Positions 1 to 7,527 of a DNA stretch of 35,012 bases are shown piece after piece. The notes below the pieces were generated by a model that did no database searches, was not told where the DNA came from, and was given only the letters and a program-made list of their open reading frames with translations. The translations under genes and the position numbers were made by a program. Numbering within the stretch: the first letter of the stretch is position 1; the number at the start of each line of letters is the position of its first letter. The stretch is from a virus, in IMG/VR virus record IMGVR_UViG_3300030406_003319, positions 1 through 35,012 of that record. One strand, written 5' to 3'.

Positions 1-98
1 GAACCTAAAACCTCATTCACAAAAAAGGCCCGGATTTATTCCGGGTTTTTTTTTGCTCAAAATGTTACATGAATTTGACTTTTAAAAATGTCAAAACC
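1..98. repeat. Left copy of the 98-bp terminal direct repeat
   Basis: These 98 bases are identical to 34914-35011. The match stops at base 99 (t here, a at 35012). Exact end redundancy of about 98 bases is what a short-read assembler leaves when a circular or circularly permuted molecule is assembled, so I read this as closure of a 34,913-bp genome rather than a true packaged terminal repeat. The repeat holds a terminator and the last few bases of the gene that ends at 34921. Confidence 0.9.
21..54. terminator. Rho-independent terminator, probably bidirectional
   Basis: A GC stem (CCCGGA at 29-34 with TCCGGG at 40-45, loop TTTAT) is followed by nine T on the plus strand and preceded by six A, which become T on the minus strand. 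It can therefore stop rightward transcripts from the accessory operon (through the circular junction) and leftward transcripts from the replication operon. The second copy in the terminal repeat lies at 34934-34967. Confidence 0.85.
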
Positions 99-174
99 TC
101 AGATAGTACCTAAAATTTGATTATTTGAGGCTTATTTCTAATATCTACTGGGCAGGGTTCTAATATATATTTTG

Positions 175-390
175 TCAGGGTAATTTTTTGATTTGTCTGT
201 TGCGCCACAAAAGCTTATCCCGGCTGCGACCTTTGTTAAAACATTTTTCATGCAAACGTATGTCAAGATCATGCCACCAGCCAAACACGGCTTTGCAAAA
301 TATAGTGTCTTTGCCAGGCATGGCAAACATGCAAGTTTTGTCCTCTTCATGCGATAAAGGACATTTATGTATAAAATCCATTTTTTGCAT
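175..390 (-). CDS. Small cysteine/histidine-rich hypothetical protein
   Basis: I do not recognise this 71-residue ORF. It has four Cys and several His (K-C-P-L-S-H near the N terminus, then T-C-M, F-C-K, E-K-C-F), a pattern compatible with metal binding, plus a basic C terminus. The open frame reaches a GTG at 402, but that GTG lies inside an operator-like site (395-404). ATG at 390 or 381 is a likelier start. No good Shine-Dalgarno sequence is visible. It would be the last leftward gene, lying between the iteron/hairpin element and the terminator at 21-54. A competing leftward frame (138-350) overlaps it and looks less protein-like. Whether it is expressed is uncertain. Confidence 0.4.
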   Translation of the reverse strand: MQKMDFIHKCPLSHEEDKTCMFAMPGKDTIFCKAVFGWWHDLDIRLHEKCFNKGRSRDKLLWRNRQIKKLP

Positions 391-394
391 AAAA

Positions 395-404
395 GTGTTC
401 ACAC
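395..404. promoter_or_regulatory. Operator-like site GTGTTCACAC
   Basis: An imperfect palindrome (GTGT-TC-ACAC) sharing the core TGTTCACA with five other intergenic sites. It lies 52 bp from the copy at 447-456, about five helical turns, and overlaps the N-terminal extension of the small ORF at 175-390. Confidence 0.45.
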
Positions 405-490
405 CGACACTAAAAAAGACTAAAGTAAGTAAAGTAAGTAAAGTAAGTGTTCACACTACTTTAGTTACTTTAGTTCTCCTGCGTGTCGGT
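403..490. repeat. Nested inverted repeat with 9-bp iterons; candidate origin or terminator
   Basis: Three perfect tandem copies of TAAAGTAAG (421-447) are followed by an operator-like core and two perfect tandem copies of the inverse unit TACTTTAGT (457-465, 466-474). The arms 419-436 and 457-474 can pair over 17 of 18 positions. An outer inverted repeat, ACCGACAC (403-410) and GTGTCGGT (483-490), encloses everything. Its outer arm abuts the stop codon of the primase-helicase gene. Iterons beside a replication gene suggest an origin. Read leftward, the long AT hairpin is followed by TTTTTT (411-420 region), so a terminator is the main alternative. Function is inference; the repeats are directly visible. 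Confidence 0.6.
447..456. promoter_or_regulatory. Operator-like site GTGTTCACAC between iteron arms
   Basis: This site is identical to 395-404. It sits exactly between the direct iterons (421-447) and the inverted iterons (457-474), in what would be the loop of the hairpin. Binding of the phage regulator here could influence replication or termination; that is inference. Confidence 0.45.
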
Positions 491-2355
491 TAATTTATTA
501 GGTCATCCAAATCTGTGCGGTTTTTCGCATAAACTCCGCGCTCAATTTTCAATATTCTTTGTTGTTTTAATAACTTTTTCAGCCAACTACTTACGCTTGC
601 ACTGCTAGTAATATTCAACGTTTCTTTTAGCGCTAGCTTCATATCTTCATACGTAAAGTTATCGCCTTGCGTATCCACCGCATCCAGTACTCGGTCCTCA
701 TCGGTCGTTTCTTTTTCGCGATACCAAAACACCTCACCTTTTGGCAGTGGTTGCAAGTACTCATATAGTAAATGATTGCGTTCCTCATCATCGGTCAGCT
801 TGATGCCTAACGGCAAATTATGAAACTCACTATTCGTCCTGGTCTTTGTGATCTTCATTACTTTCAACTTATCATTAAACGTGCCTGCAAGCTGAATCAA
901 GTTATCCAACCAAAAAGAATAAAACGATCCGCCAAACACCATAGATGTATCCAACGGCACTTGCTTTTCTGCCATCTTCTTATGATGCGCAACCACCATC
1001 ACCGCCAGTTTATAACGCTTCTTTATAGATTCAATAGTCTCAAGTAAGTTACGGAGCTGATCATTTTTAACCGTATCAACCTGCGTGCTAGTATACAAAT
1101 TATCAATGATAAGAACCTCATACGGCGTTTTACTTGCTTTTAGATTGCCTTCAATCTTTATATATGAGTCCTCAAAAAGCTTCTTTTGGTCCGCACTTAT
1201 AATGTGCAAGTTCTTGGCCATTATATGTTTGCGGTCAGGGTATTTATCCAAAAGTGCGTTCATCATAGATGTAATTCGCTGCGTCATCATTGCATCCATC
1301 ATTTCAAATTGTACCAGGAGAACGCGTCTCGGCTTTGGTACATTGAACGTCATAAATGGCACACCCATCGACACGCACAAAGCAAACTGCAAGGCAAATA
1401 AAGACTTCCCTACATTCGTACCACCGGCCACACTGGTCCGGCCATCTTCAAGTAGTATCTCATCACATATATAATGCACTTCGTCCTGGAACGTTTCAAG
1501 AAAGTCCAATACATTGTATACCGGATCACCACCAAGGTCCGCAGGATCATCGCCAAACCGCTTTGCGTCATGGATCAGCATATTTAGTTTTATAGCATCA
1601 TTACCATCAACAAAGTAATCTGTGAGGTCCATACCATCACTCAGTTCCAAAATTTTTATATTGCGATCCGCATGGTATAACTGATTTGCTAACTTCTTAG
1701 CACCTTTCTGACCACTTTCATCGGCATCGTAACAAATAACAATGTTATTAAACTCGTCCAATGCGCTAATATCTTTTGGAATGCCGTTAGCACCACTGGT
1801 AAATGTTACGGCCGGGAATCCATAACACGAAGCACTAACGGCATCTTTCTCACCCTCACAGATAAGTAGCGTGCTATCAGGGTCAATATCTGATAGGTCA
1901 GGGTAAATTTTACATTCTGCATCACCAAACTGCTCGCCTTTATGGCGCTTAATATGATTGTCTGCTATACGAAATACTAATTGTACTTTGTTATCTACAT
2001 TGCGTACGCCGATACCAAACCGCTCTTCTAATGCAGTTTCATTCCACGGTAATTCTAAATTTTTTATAACAAACTCTGAATTAGCAATAAAATCAGCACG
2101 ATTGTTTATATATCCTGATTCTTTTACCGCACCATTACTTTTATTATATAATCGCTCTTTTACCACTGGCGGTTCAATTTCTCCATTTGTTATAGGCTTA
2201 TCCTCAAACCACCATGTCTTAGTGCATTTATGGCAAAATGCATGGTCCGGCTCAATCTGTACGTTATAGTTTTTCTTACCATCGTTGCATTTAGGACAAC
2301 GCGCACGATTTCCTACTGAGTTGATCTCAGTGAAAATCTCCGATGGCCGGATCAA
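490..2355 (-). CDS. Primase-helicase (zinc ribbon + TOPRIM + RecA-like ATPase)
   Basis: A probable bifunctional replication protein that primes and unwinds DNA at the phage fork. The 621 residues read in order: a zinc ribbon with Cys pairs at 20/23 and 41/44; a TOPRIM domain with CEGEKDA (about 166-172) and the metal-binding DAD at 210-212; a RecA-fold ATPase with Walker A GGTNVGKS at 311-318, Walker B LIIDN at 415-419 and VVAHH near 454-458; and a C-terminal winged-helix-like tail (about 555-610). This order and length resemble T7 gp4 and RepA-like phage primase-helicases. It is the last large gene of the leftward early operon, overlaps the upstream nuclease gene by 4 bp (ATGA), and ends against the iteron element. 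Confidence 0.88.
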   Translation of the reverse strand: MIRPSEIFTEINSVGNRARCPKCNDGKKNYNVQIEPDHAFCHKCTKTWWFEDKPITNGEIEPPVVKERLYNKSNGAVKESGYINNRADFIANSEFVIKNLELPWNETALEERFGIGVRNVDNKVQLVFRIADNHIKRHKGEQFGDAECKIYPDLSDIDPDSTLLICEGEKDAVSASCYGFPAVTFTSGANGIPKDISALDEFNNIVICYDADESGQKGAKKLANQLYHADRNIKILELSDGMDLTDYFVDGNDAIKLNMLIHDAKRFGDDPADLGGDPVYNVLDFLETFQDEVHYICDEILLEDGRTSVAGGTNVGKSLFALQFALCVSMGVPFMTFNVPKPRRVLLVQFEMMDAMMTQRITSMMNALLDKYPDRKHIMAKNLHIISADQKKLFEDSYIKIEGNLKASKTPYEVLIIDNLYTSTQVDTVKNDQLRNLLETIESIKKRYKLAVMVVAHHKKMAEKQVPLDTSMVFGGSFYSFWLDNLIQLAGTFNDKLKVMKITKTRTNSEFHNLPLGIKLTDDEERNHLLYEYLQPLPKGEVFWYREKETTDEDRVLDAVDTQGDNFTYEDMKLALKETLNITSSASVSSWLKKLLKQQRILKIERGVYAKNRTDLDDLIN

Positions 2356-3005
2356 AGCTGAGACTTAAGTTGCGAGATTTTTACAAGCGCTTTAAATATT
2401 TCAATCCCGGTTTCTAATTTCTCTCTCTTTATGATGTGCTGATGAAATTTGCCATCATCTTTTCCAAAACGCATAATAAGGCCATACGCTACATTGGCCT
2501 TTGGTTGCGCTTGTTCAAACATATACGTGTATGCAGCAAGTTGTAATTTGTTCTCTGCATACAGATATTTACTTGTCTTCCAGTCCACAATAACAAGGTC
2601 ATCTCCCATGCGAGCAATACAATCTATTGTGCCACCAACTTGCATTTCTTCATTTACCAGGACAAGTTCATTACGCAGTGGTTTGAATTTGACCTTCTCA
2701 TACCATTGCAAGTATCCTGCAAATGCTTTCATTGCAGCCTTTTCTTGGTTATAGCTATAATCTTTTGTGTCAATATCAAAGCCTTGCTGATGACCTTCAA
2801 TGAGCAAATGAAGTAATGTGCCGATCTGCGCAGCCTCATCTAACACCTTGTCACTATCTTGGCCACCAAGCATCATGCGCTTGGTCCATCCTAAAAGCGC
2901 CTGCTTATTCCATCCAAGTTGCTGATTAATAATTGTTGTTACGCTTGGCACGCGATTACCTTCTTCATTAATATATTTAGTGCCATGCAAATCAAACTTA
3001 CCCAT
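2352..3005 (-). CDS. PD-(D/E)XK exonuclease, RecB/Cas4-like
   Basis: Probable DNA exonuclease for phage recombination or replication. The 217 residues carry the family signature: H66 in GTLLH, D128 in GGTID, the D141-W-K143 catalytic pair and the Q155-x3-Y159 motif typical of the RecB/Cas4 branch. An upstream AAGGAG ribosome binding site supports the start. It overlaps the methyltransferase gene upstream by 8 bp and the primase gene downstream by 4 bp, consistent with translational coupling. No Cys cluster is visible, so it is not a canonical Fe-S Cas4. Confidence 0.85.
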   Translation of the reverse strand: MGKFDLHGTKYINEEGNRVPSVTTIINQQLGWNKQALLGWTKRMMLGGQDSDKVLDEAAQIGTLLHLLIEGHQQGFDIDTKDYSYNQEKAAMKAFAGYLQWYEKVKFKPLRNELVLVNEEMQVGGTIDCIARMGDDLVIVDWKTSKYLYAENKLQLAAYTYMFEQAQPKANVAYGLIMRFGKDDGKFHQHIIKREKLETGIEIFKALVKISQLKSQL

Positions 3006-3978
3006 GTAAACTCCTTATCTTTTTCGCTACTAATTCTACCACTGGCACGCTCACGGCGTTGCCACACATTTTATATCGTTGTGTATCTGATATCTTTTGA
3101 CCATCTGCATATGCAGTCCAGTCATCAGGAAAACCTTGCAAGCGCTCGCATTCTTTTGGTGTAAGCCTGCGCACTTCATTATCTAACTTATACAAACCGG
3201 TTTTATTGTCATTAATGCCACCCTCACCGGCAAGCGTCTTAGCAATACCTTGGTCGCTATATACTCTAGAGTTAAAGTCATAACTATCTTGTTTGCGTCC
3301 TAATGTTCCTACTTGAATCAATGTTTCACCACCTGAATGTGCGCCTCTCATTATGTTTTGTGTAATTGCGGTTGCACATTGATCCTTAGTCTGCCCCGGT
3401 CCTCGGCTCTTTTGTAGTACGCTATCGCTTTGTCCGATAGGAAATACTTTTGATCTACTTCTGTTTCCAAGATGTCCGACAATATATATCCGCTCTCTAT
3501 TTTGGGGTAGTACCCAGCGAGTATTAAGCAATTGGCATTCAACGGTATAACCAAGGTCGGCAAGAACTCTATAGATTGTAGCAAATGTGCGTCCATTGTC
3601 GTGACCAAGCAGGCCTTTAACATTTTCGAGTACAAAATAACGGATCGGCTTTCCATTTTCTCTGTAATATCGCAAAATCCGCGCGATATCAAAAAAGAGA
3701 GTACCTCGGGTGTCGTCAAAGCCTTTTCTTCGTCCGGCAATTGAGAAAGCTTGGCACGGAAATCCTCCACAAAGGATGTCAATGTTACTTGGTAAATCTC
3801 TTCCTGGCTGAATAGCGGTAATGTCTCCGAGTGCTTTGGCATCAGGAAATTTCTCCTGATAAACCATTGCAGCATACTTGTCTATCTCCGAATATCCTAC
3901 CCATGTAAACGTAAATCCTGCTTGCTCAAAACCTTTGTGGAAGCCACCAATACCACTAAAAAGGTCCAACATGCGCAT
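2998..3978 (-). CDS. C5-cytosine DNA methyltransferase
   Basis: Methylates cytosine at C5 in a short DNA target using S-adenosylmethionine. The 326 residues show all the key motifs: I (LDLFSGIGGF, 4-13), IV with catalytic Cys75 (GGFPCQAFS), VI (LENV, 117-120), VIII (QNRERIYIVG, 159-168), a target-recognition region about 190-270, and X (GNAVSVPV, 306-313). No cognate endonuclease with a matching recognition domain is evident next to it, so it is probably an orphan methylase protecting phage DNA from host restriction. The ribosome binding site AAGAGGTG lies just upstream. The target sequence cannot be read from the protein. Confidence 0.95.
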   Translation of the reverse strand: MRMLDLFSGIGGFHKGFEQAGFTFTWVGYSEIDKYAAMVYQEKFPDAKALGDITAIQPGRDLPSNIDILCGGFPCQAFSIAGRRKGFDDTRGTLFFDIARILRYYRENGKPIRYFVLENVKGLLGHDNGRTFATIYRVLADLGYTVECQLLNTRWVLPQNRERIYIVGHLGNRSRSKVFPIGQSDSVLQKSRGPGQTKDQCATAITQNIMRGAHSGGETLIQVGTLGRKQDSYDFNSRVYSDQGIAKTLAGEGGINDNKTGLYKLDNEVRRLTPKECERLQGFPDDWTAYADGQKISDTQRYKMCGNAVSVPVVELVAKKIRSLHG

Positions 3979-3979
3979 A

Positions 3980-4222
3980 TCATTTGCACCTCTTGCATAC
4001 TACCTTTTTCTTGCCATATGTAGGAATGTGTCCTACACGGTAGAATAACACATCTTGCCCATTGTGTTTAGCAGGATTGACCTTTTCCCATGTTCTACGG
4101 CATTTAGGACATGCTCTAATTGATGAATCTACAACTAATTTACGGCCACGTGTTTCTAAATTTTGCCTTATAGCACCTTGCCTATTTTCATTCTTTATAC
4201 TTTGATCAATTATCCATTGCAT
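3980..4222 (-). CDS. Small zinc-ribbon protein of unknown function
   Basis: The 80 residues have two CxxC pairs (CPKC at 38-41 and CKRC at 76-79), suggesting one treble-clef or ribbon zinc site, with a basic surface. I do not recognise the family. It lies between two DNA methyltransferase genes and ends within 2 bp of the start of the C5 methylase. Its ribosome binding site is GAGAGGTAA, the same type as the rightward accessory genes. A DNA-binding or modification-accessory role is possible but only by context. Confidence 0.7.
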   Translation of the reverse strand: MQWIIDQSIKNENRQGAIRQNLETRGRKLVVDSSIRACPKCRRTWEKVNPAKHNGQDVLFYRVGHIPTYGKKKVVCKRCK

Positions 4223-4233
4223 TGCTTACCTCT

Positions 4234-4935
4234 CTATATAGTTAATTGTGTTGATTGATTAAATATGTCTACCTGACTAACTTCTTGTTTGATTCTTTTT
4301 TGCGCAATATCCACAAAATCAGGGTTAATTTCACTACCAACATACTGTTTACCTAATTTTATTGCAGTTAGTGCAAGTGTTCCGCTACCCATAAATGGGT
4401 CATAAAATATTTTGCCGGGTGTGCGTGCTACTATAGGCAAATATGCCTCTACTGGGTCTTGAGCAGGATGCACACGTTTATTATGTATATAATCTGATTG
4501 TGGATTAACACCGGTAATAAGATCAATTGTAGGCACACCTTTCACATTAGATTCCATGCTCATTTTATCTGCGGTTACGCTCATAGCAATAGGTGTTATG
4601 GTTTTTATCCATTTATTTTTGATTCTACCAGTAGCGCCAATATTTCTGCGGTGATAATAAAGCCATTGAGTAAAGCCTGATAACGCTTCTTTCAGCTCCC
4701 ACATATATTCCTGACTCATAAATACATACACTGCATTTGCAGCAACGCGCTCCATTTCTTTACATAAACACGTCAGCCATATAATGTAATGCTCTTTTTT
4801 ATCACTGCTATATGGTCCGTAATCTTTTTTTGCATTCCACGGCGGTGATGTAACAATAACATCTACGGCATTGTCAGGCCATCTAGCCATAGTATCCATA
4901 CAGTCTTCGTTATATATTTTATTTGTTGACGGCAC
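4234..4935 (-). CDS. Amino-group DNA methyltransferase (N6A or N4C), SPPW type
   Basis: Transfers a methyl group to the exocyclic amine of adenine or cytosine. Motif IV is TSPPW (29-33), preceding motif I FYDPFMGSGT (177-186), with motif-X-like HPAQDPVEAY (156-165). That order is the beta class. SPPW occurs in N4-cytosine and some N6-adenine enzymes, so the base is undecided. It starts with GTG at 4935, preceded by AAGGTG, and overlaps the upstream small gene by 17 bp. With the C5 methylase and the PAPS-reductase-like gene it forms a DNA-modification group. Confidence 0.9.
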   Translation of the reverse strand: MPSTNKIYNEDCMDTMARWPDNAVDVIVTSPPWNAKKDYGPYSSDKKEHYIIWLTCLCKEMERVAANAVYVFMSQEYMWELKEALSGFTQWLYYHRRNIGATGRIKNKWIKTITPIAMSVTADKMSMESNVKGVPTIDLITGVNPQSDYIHNKRVHPAQDPVEAYLPIVARTPGKIFYDPFMGSGTLALTAIKLGKQYVGSEINPDFVDIAQKRIKQEVSQVDIFNQSTQLTI

Positions 4936-5137
4936 TTTTCACCTTATCTGTTATATCAAATTCTTTTTTACCTATCTTATGCACGGCAAAATGCACTTCA
5001 GGGTTTTTACGCTTTTTCATTAATAACTGCATCTTCTCTACTAAATGCTTGTATTTTAATGCAGTTACTATTTGGTCGCTGCGCTCTAAATCTTCTGTGT
5101 CATATGAGACACTTCCTGCGTAATGTTCTAATATCAT
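4919..5137 (-). CDS. Hypothetical protein, 72 aa
   Basis: Unrecognised. It is a mostly helical, charged protein (K-rich centre, D-I-T-D-K-V-K-S-A near the end) with no membrane segment or Cys pairs. A TTG at 5146 gives a longer frame, but ATG at 5137 forms an ATGA overlap with the PAPS-reductase-like gene upstream and has AAGGA before it, so I chose 5137. Its position between two modification genes suggests an accessory role, but nothing in the sequence shows it. Confidence 0.65.
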   Translation of the reverse strand: MILEHYAGSVSYDTEDLERSDQIVTALKYKHLVEKMQLLMKKRKNPEVHFAVHKIGKKEFDITDKVKSAVNK

Positions 5138-5937
5138 AATCCGCAAAATCCTTCCTCACACATAAACATTTCTAATTGATCACCAAAATCAACACGTTCA
5201 AGCGGTGTACATGAACGGTGCAAATATATTGGTTCTTTTAAACCTTTCTTACTTGAATCTCTGATAGCTTCGTCAATCTTGACTGCTTTATCAAATTCTT
5301 CAGGTAACTTTTCTTTTAATTCTTTCCAGTTTTTATTACTATGATATGGACAAAATACACATGATGATTTTGGTGGTACTGGAAAACTGCGATCCTTAAA
5401 AAATGATATGCATTCACTACGCCTCATTCTCATATCTATTAATGGATAATGATATGTAATACGTGGTAGCATAGATTCTTTTACGCGCTCTATTTCGTCC
5501 ATCGTAATACCTAGCCATACTTCAGTCATTGGCATACGCTTACGTGGTTTAAGACCGTATATACTGCGTATAGTCTTAATAACTGGCTCAATTTTATATT
5601 CCTTAGTGCATTGTCTACGGACCATACCACCATTTTCTGAGAAAGCAGGAATGCTCGCAAAACGCTGACCAGTACTATTTTGCTGATTTAATAAATCTTC
5701 ATATAAGTTCCTATCACTATTGACATGAATAGGTATGCCATTATTTAATTTGGCCCAGTCCTTTAAGACTTCTAATATCTCATATGTCATAGGTAATTCT
5801 GCGCCAGGATCAGCAAACACTGCATGATCTGCTCTAGGTATATAACCTAATGAACTCATCATATACATTGCAGTAGACTGTACGCCTAGACCTAATGAAA
5901 TTACTTTAAGATTAGCTGAACTCGGGGTATTCTTCAT
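5134..5937 (-). CDS. PAPS-reductase-like / adenine nucleotide alpha-hydrolase fold protein
   Basis: A PP-loop ATPase-type protein of the kind annotated as phage phosphoadenosine phosphosulfate reductase. Visible are the modified PP-loop SLGLGVQST (14-22 from the chosen start), FADPGAE (41-47), RRQCTKEYK (107-115) and a C-terminal SSCVFCPYHS (192-200), whose paired Cys could bind a metal or Fe-S cluster. Family members transfer sulfur or activate nucleotides. DndC, which makes phosphorothioate DNA, is a distant relative, but no DndA, DndD or DndE is present. The frame is open to 5994; I prefer ATG 5937 because homologues start just before the PP-loop and it shortens the overlap with the upstream gene to 26 bp. 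Confidence 0.8.
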   Translation of the reverse strand: MKNTPSSANLKVISLGLGVQSTAMYMMSSLGYIPRADHAVFADPGAELPMTYEILEVLKDWAKLNNGIPIHVNSDRNLYEDLLNQQNSTGQRFASIPAFSENGGMVRRQCTKEYKIEPVIKTIRSIYGLKPRKRMPMTEVWLGITMDEIERVKESMLPRITYHYPLIDMRMRRSECISFFKDRSFPVPPKSSCVFCPYHSNKNWKELKEKLPEEFDKAVKIDEAIRDSSKKGLKEPIYLHRSCTPLERVDFGDQLEMFMCEEGFCGL

Positions 5938-6298
5938 ATTGATAAAACCATGTACGTTTACTTGTTTGATTATTCTTTGCCGTTTGCAAGGCAAGACTTA
6001 ACATTTTTTCATTATTATATGGCACAAATGCGCACTTATTAATAGGTGTATAATAAACCGCCACAACATCGACACGACCACTATTGACATACTTAGCGCA
6101 GCGTATTTGTATCGCAGTCTTAGTGGTAGGCTTTGTGATAGTCTTTATTTGTACTCGCTGAAAAGAGCCATTTTTTAACTCCACAATAAGATCGACATGA
6201 TCAATATCAACTTCAGGAATATATGTAGTATATCCTTGCCTTAATAATTCTTGACGCACTGCAAGCTCTCCAATTGTACCTTTATTGGTACTATGCAA
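5912..6298 (-). CDS. Small PD-(D/E)XK endonuclease-like protein (PDDEXK_11 / I-Ssp6803I type)
   Basis: The 128 residues have the layout of the PDDEXK_11 group: N-terminal G-x-x-G-E (E11), D36 after a beta strand, then Q50-I-K52-T. These are the acidic and Lys positions of the catalytic core. The family includes the intron-encoded enzyme I-Ssp6803I, but here it stands as a free gene. It could be a homing-type or host-DNA-degrading nuclease or a resolvase. It overlaps the genes on both sides (8 bp upstream, 26 bp downstream). Confidence 0.75.
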   Translation of the reverse strand: MHSTNKGTIGELAVRQELLRQGYTTYIPEVDIDHVDLIVELKNGSFQRVQIKTITKPTTKTAIQIRCAKYVNSGRVDVVAVYYTPINKCAFVPYNNEKMLSLALQTAKNNQTSKRTWFYQYEEYPEFS

Positions 6299-6767
6299 CT
6301 TTCCATATCCTTAATTGTTCATGCTCCATGTGATAATGCTCACCATATCCCATGTCACTTAAATTACTAGGATTAATTAACTCTACAGAGTAAACCCACC
6401 CTTTAATCTCATATCTTGGCATCTTACCGCTAACAAGCACGTACATATCACAATCATCAACCTTACGCCACTTTTTTGCCACTAAATAGCCAGGGTCATG
6501 TCTAGTTGTCTTTACATCAATACGTATATCTTCGCCATTGTGACCGCGCATTCTTAAATCATATCCACGGCGATGTGGTCCAATACTTAAATCAGGATAG
6601 CCGTTTATAATTCTTGCTACTGCAATCTCTCCGGCAAAGCCGTTAATGTCATTATCAGCTTTTGCGATCGCGTCTGAGTTCGTTCCATTTGCTAGGTTTT
6701 GATTGTGACGCGCTACGCCCACCATCTTCGCTAGTTCTTGTTCCATTTTGTTCAATGTTATTATCAT
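6291..6767 (-). CDS. PD-(D/E)XK nuclease-like protein, 158 aa
   Basis: A second free-standing nuclease-fold protein. The helix GFAGEIAVARI supplies E47, then GYD70, then IRIDVKTT with D84 and K86, followed by a strand with a YLVA motif. I know similar sequences from marine phage genomes, without a proven function. The start at 6767 is supported by AAAGGT eight bases upstream; the frame is open to 6809. The first 113 bp overlap out of frame with the end of the upstream gene, yet the N-terminal helix looks genuine. Confidence 0.75.
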   Translation of the reverse strand: MIITLNKMEQELAKMVGVARHNQNLANGTNSDAIAKADNDINGFAGEIAVARIINGYPDLSIGPHRRGYDLRMRGHNGEDIRIDVKTTRHDPGYLVAKKWRKVDDCDMYVLVSGKMPRYEIKGWVYSVELINPSNLSDMGYGEHYHMEHEQLRIWKVA

Positions 6768-7089
6768 TGTGATTACCTTTGGTATGTTGTTCAGCATGCA
6801 ATGAAGCATACAATATAGAGTAATTCATAATATCTTGACATCTGCTCCGCACAGTTTCGTCACTTACTTGTTTGCCAGTTTTTGCATCATTGCAGATAGC
6901 ATCAACATGTTTTAATACATAAACCATCATGGCCTGCGATGGACTAATACCTAACCTATCAGCAACATGTTTAAAATTATAATGCTTATCCTTATTGGAT
7001 ATTGTGTATTCAATTGACTTAGAATCGCTTATATCTAATGCTTCTTCAATAAATGCATCTCTAAATTCATTAAATTCTTTATATGTCAT
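6655..7089 (-). CDS. Possible nucleotide-modification-associated (DUF1599/Nmad1-like) protein
   Basis: The 144 residues contain an all-helical core (about 1-100) with YNFKHVADRLGISPSQ and a D-I-M-N-Y-S-I-L-Y segment. This resembles phage DUF1599 / nucleotide-modification-associated helical domains, distant relatives of MazG pyrophosphatases; the resemblance is by eye. The last 40 residues are low-complexity, polar and rich in S, K, R and N; that is where the DNA also encodes the start of the nuclease in another frame, so this tail may be a by-product of overlap. It starts in an ATGA overlap with the 57-residue gene upstream and has CCGGAG before it. Confidence 0.65.
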   Translation of the reverse strand: MTYKEFNEFRDAFIEEALDISDSKSIEYTISNKDKHYNFKHVADRLGISPSQAMMVYVLKHVDAICNDAKTGKQVSDETVRSRCQDIMNYSILYASLHAEQHTKGNHNDNNIEQNGTRTSEDGGRSASQSKPSKWNELRRDRKS

Positions 7090-7259
7090 TGTTTAAACTC
7101 CGGATCATCAATAACACGAATTATATCATCCATTATATCTGTCATAATACGAAATCGCGTTGTTTCACTGGCAAGGTTTGGTTGCTTATCAGCATAACTT
7201 TCTAAATTATCTACAATGGCCTTGCCCACAATAGCAATCATTTTTTGTTTTGCGTTCAT
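7086..7259 (-). CDS. Small hypothetical protein, 57 aa
   Basis: An uninterrupted frame fills the gap between its neighbours and overlaps both by ATGA (7086-7089 and 7256-7259), which is strong evidence for a translationally coupled gene. GGAAAG lies about eight bases before the ATG. The protein is helical, with acidic stretches (T-D-I-M-D-D-I-I) and no recognised motif. Function unknown. Confidence 0.75.
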   Translation of the reverse strand: MNAKQKMIAIVGKAIVDNLESYADKQPNLASETTRFRIMTDIMDDIIRVIDDPEFKQ

Positions 7260-7456
7260 ATTTTTACGCTTTCCAATGAATTTTTAGCTTTATCTATAGC
7301 ACTATATAATAAGTCTAATAGTGTTTGCTTGCCTTTGACTTGCGCTTTTAAGTCTGCTATATGACCATTCATTTCAAATATTGCTTTTTCCATACTGCCG
7401 TATTTGTTTACGGCTTTCCCAACTACATTGTTTATATCTTTTTGTATATCGTACAT
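7256..7456 (-). CDS. Small coiled-coil protein, 66 aa
   Basis: Predominantly helical, with heptad-like spacing (I-A-D-L-K-A-Q-V, L-L-D-L-L) and no Cys or membrane segment; not recognised. Its stop overlaps the next start by ATGA. The purine run AAGAAAG upstream is a weak ribosome binding site. Probably an accessory early protein. Confidence 0.65.
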   Translation of the reverse strand: MYDIQKDINNVVGKAVNKYGSMEKAIFEMNGHIADLKAQVKGKQTLLDLLYSAIDKAKNSLESVKI

Positions 7457-7527
7457 ATTCTATTTTCTTTCTTGTTAATACATTTTATACACTTGCAATT
7501 ATATATATAACAAACATTCATTGTCTT

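Noticed and set aside
138-350. A leftward 70-codon ORF overlapping the 175-390 gene
   Set aside because: It lies in another frame of the same strand, has no start signal and a less plausible composition. Both could be non-coding.
421-474. A CRISPR array or short tandem satellite
   Set aside because: Units are 9 bp with no spacers and are arranged as inverted sets, unlike CRISPR.
188-493. A rightward ORF of 101 codons
   Set aside because: It reads through the iteron repeats (K-V-S-K-V-S-K-V-S) and the opposite strand of a better ORF; no ribosome binding site.
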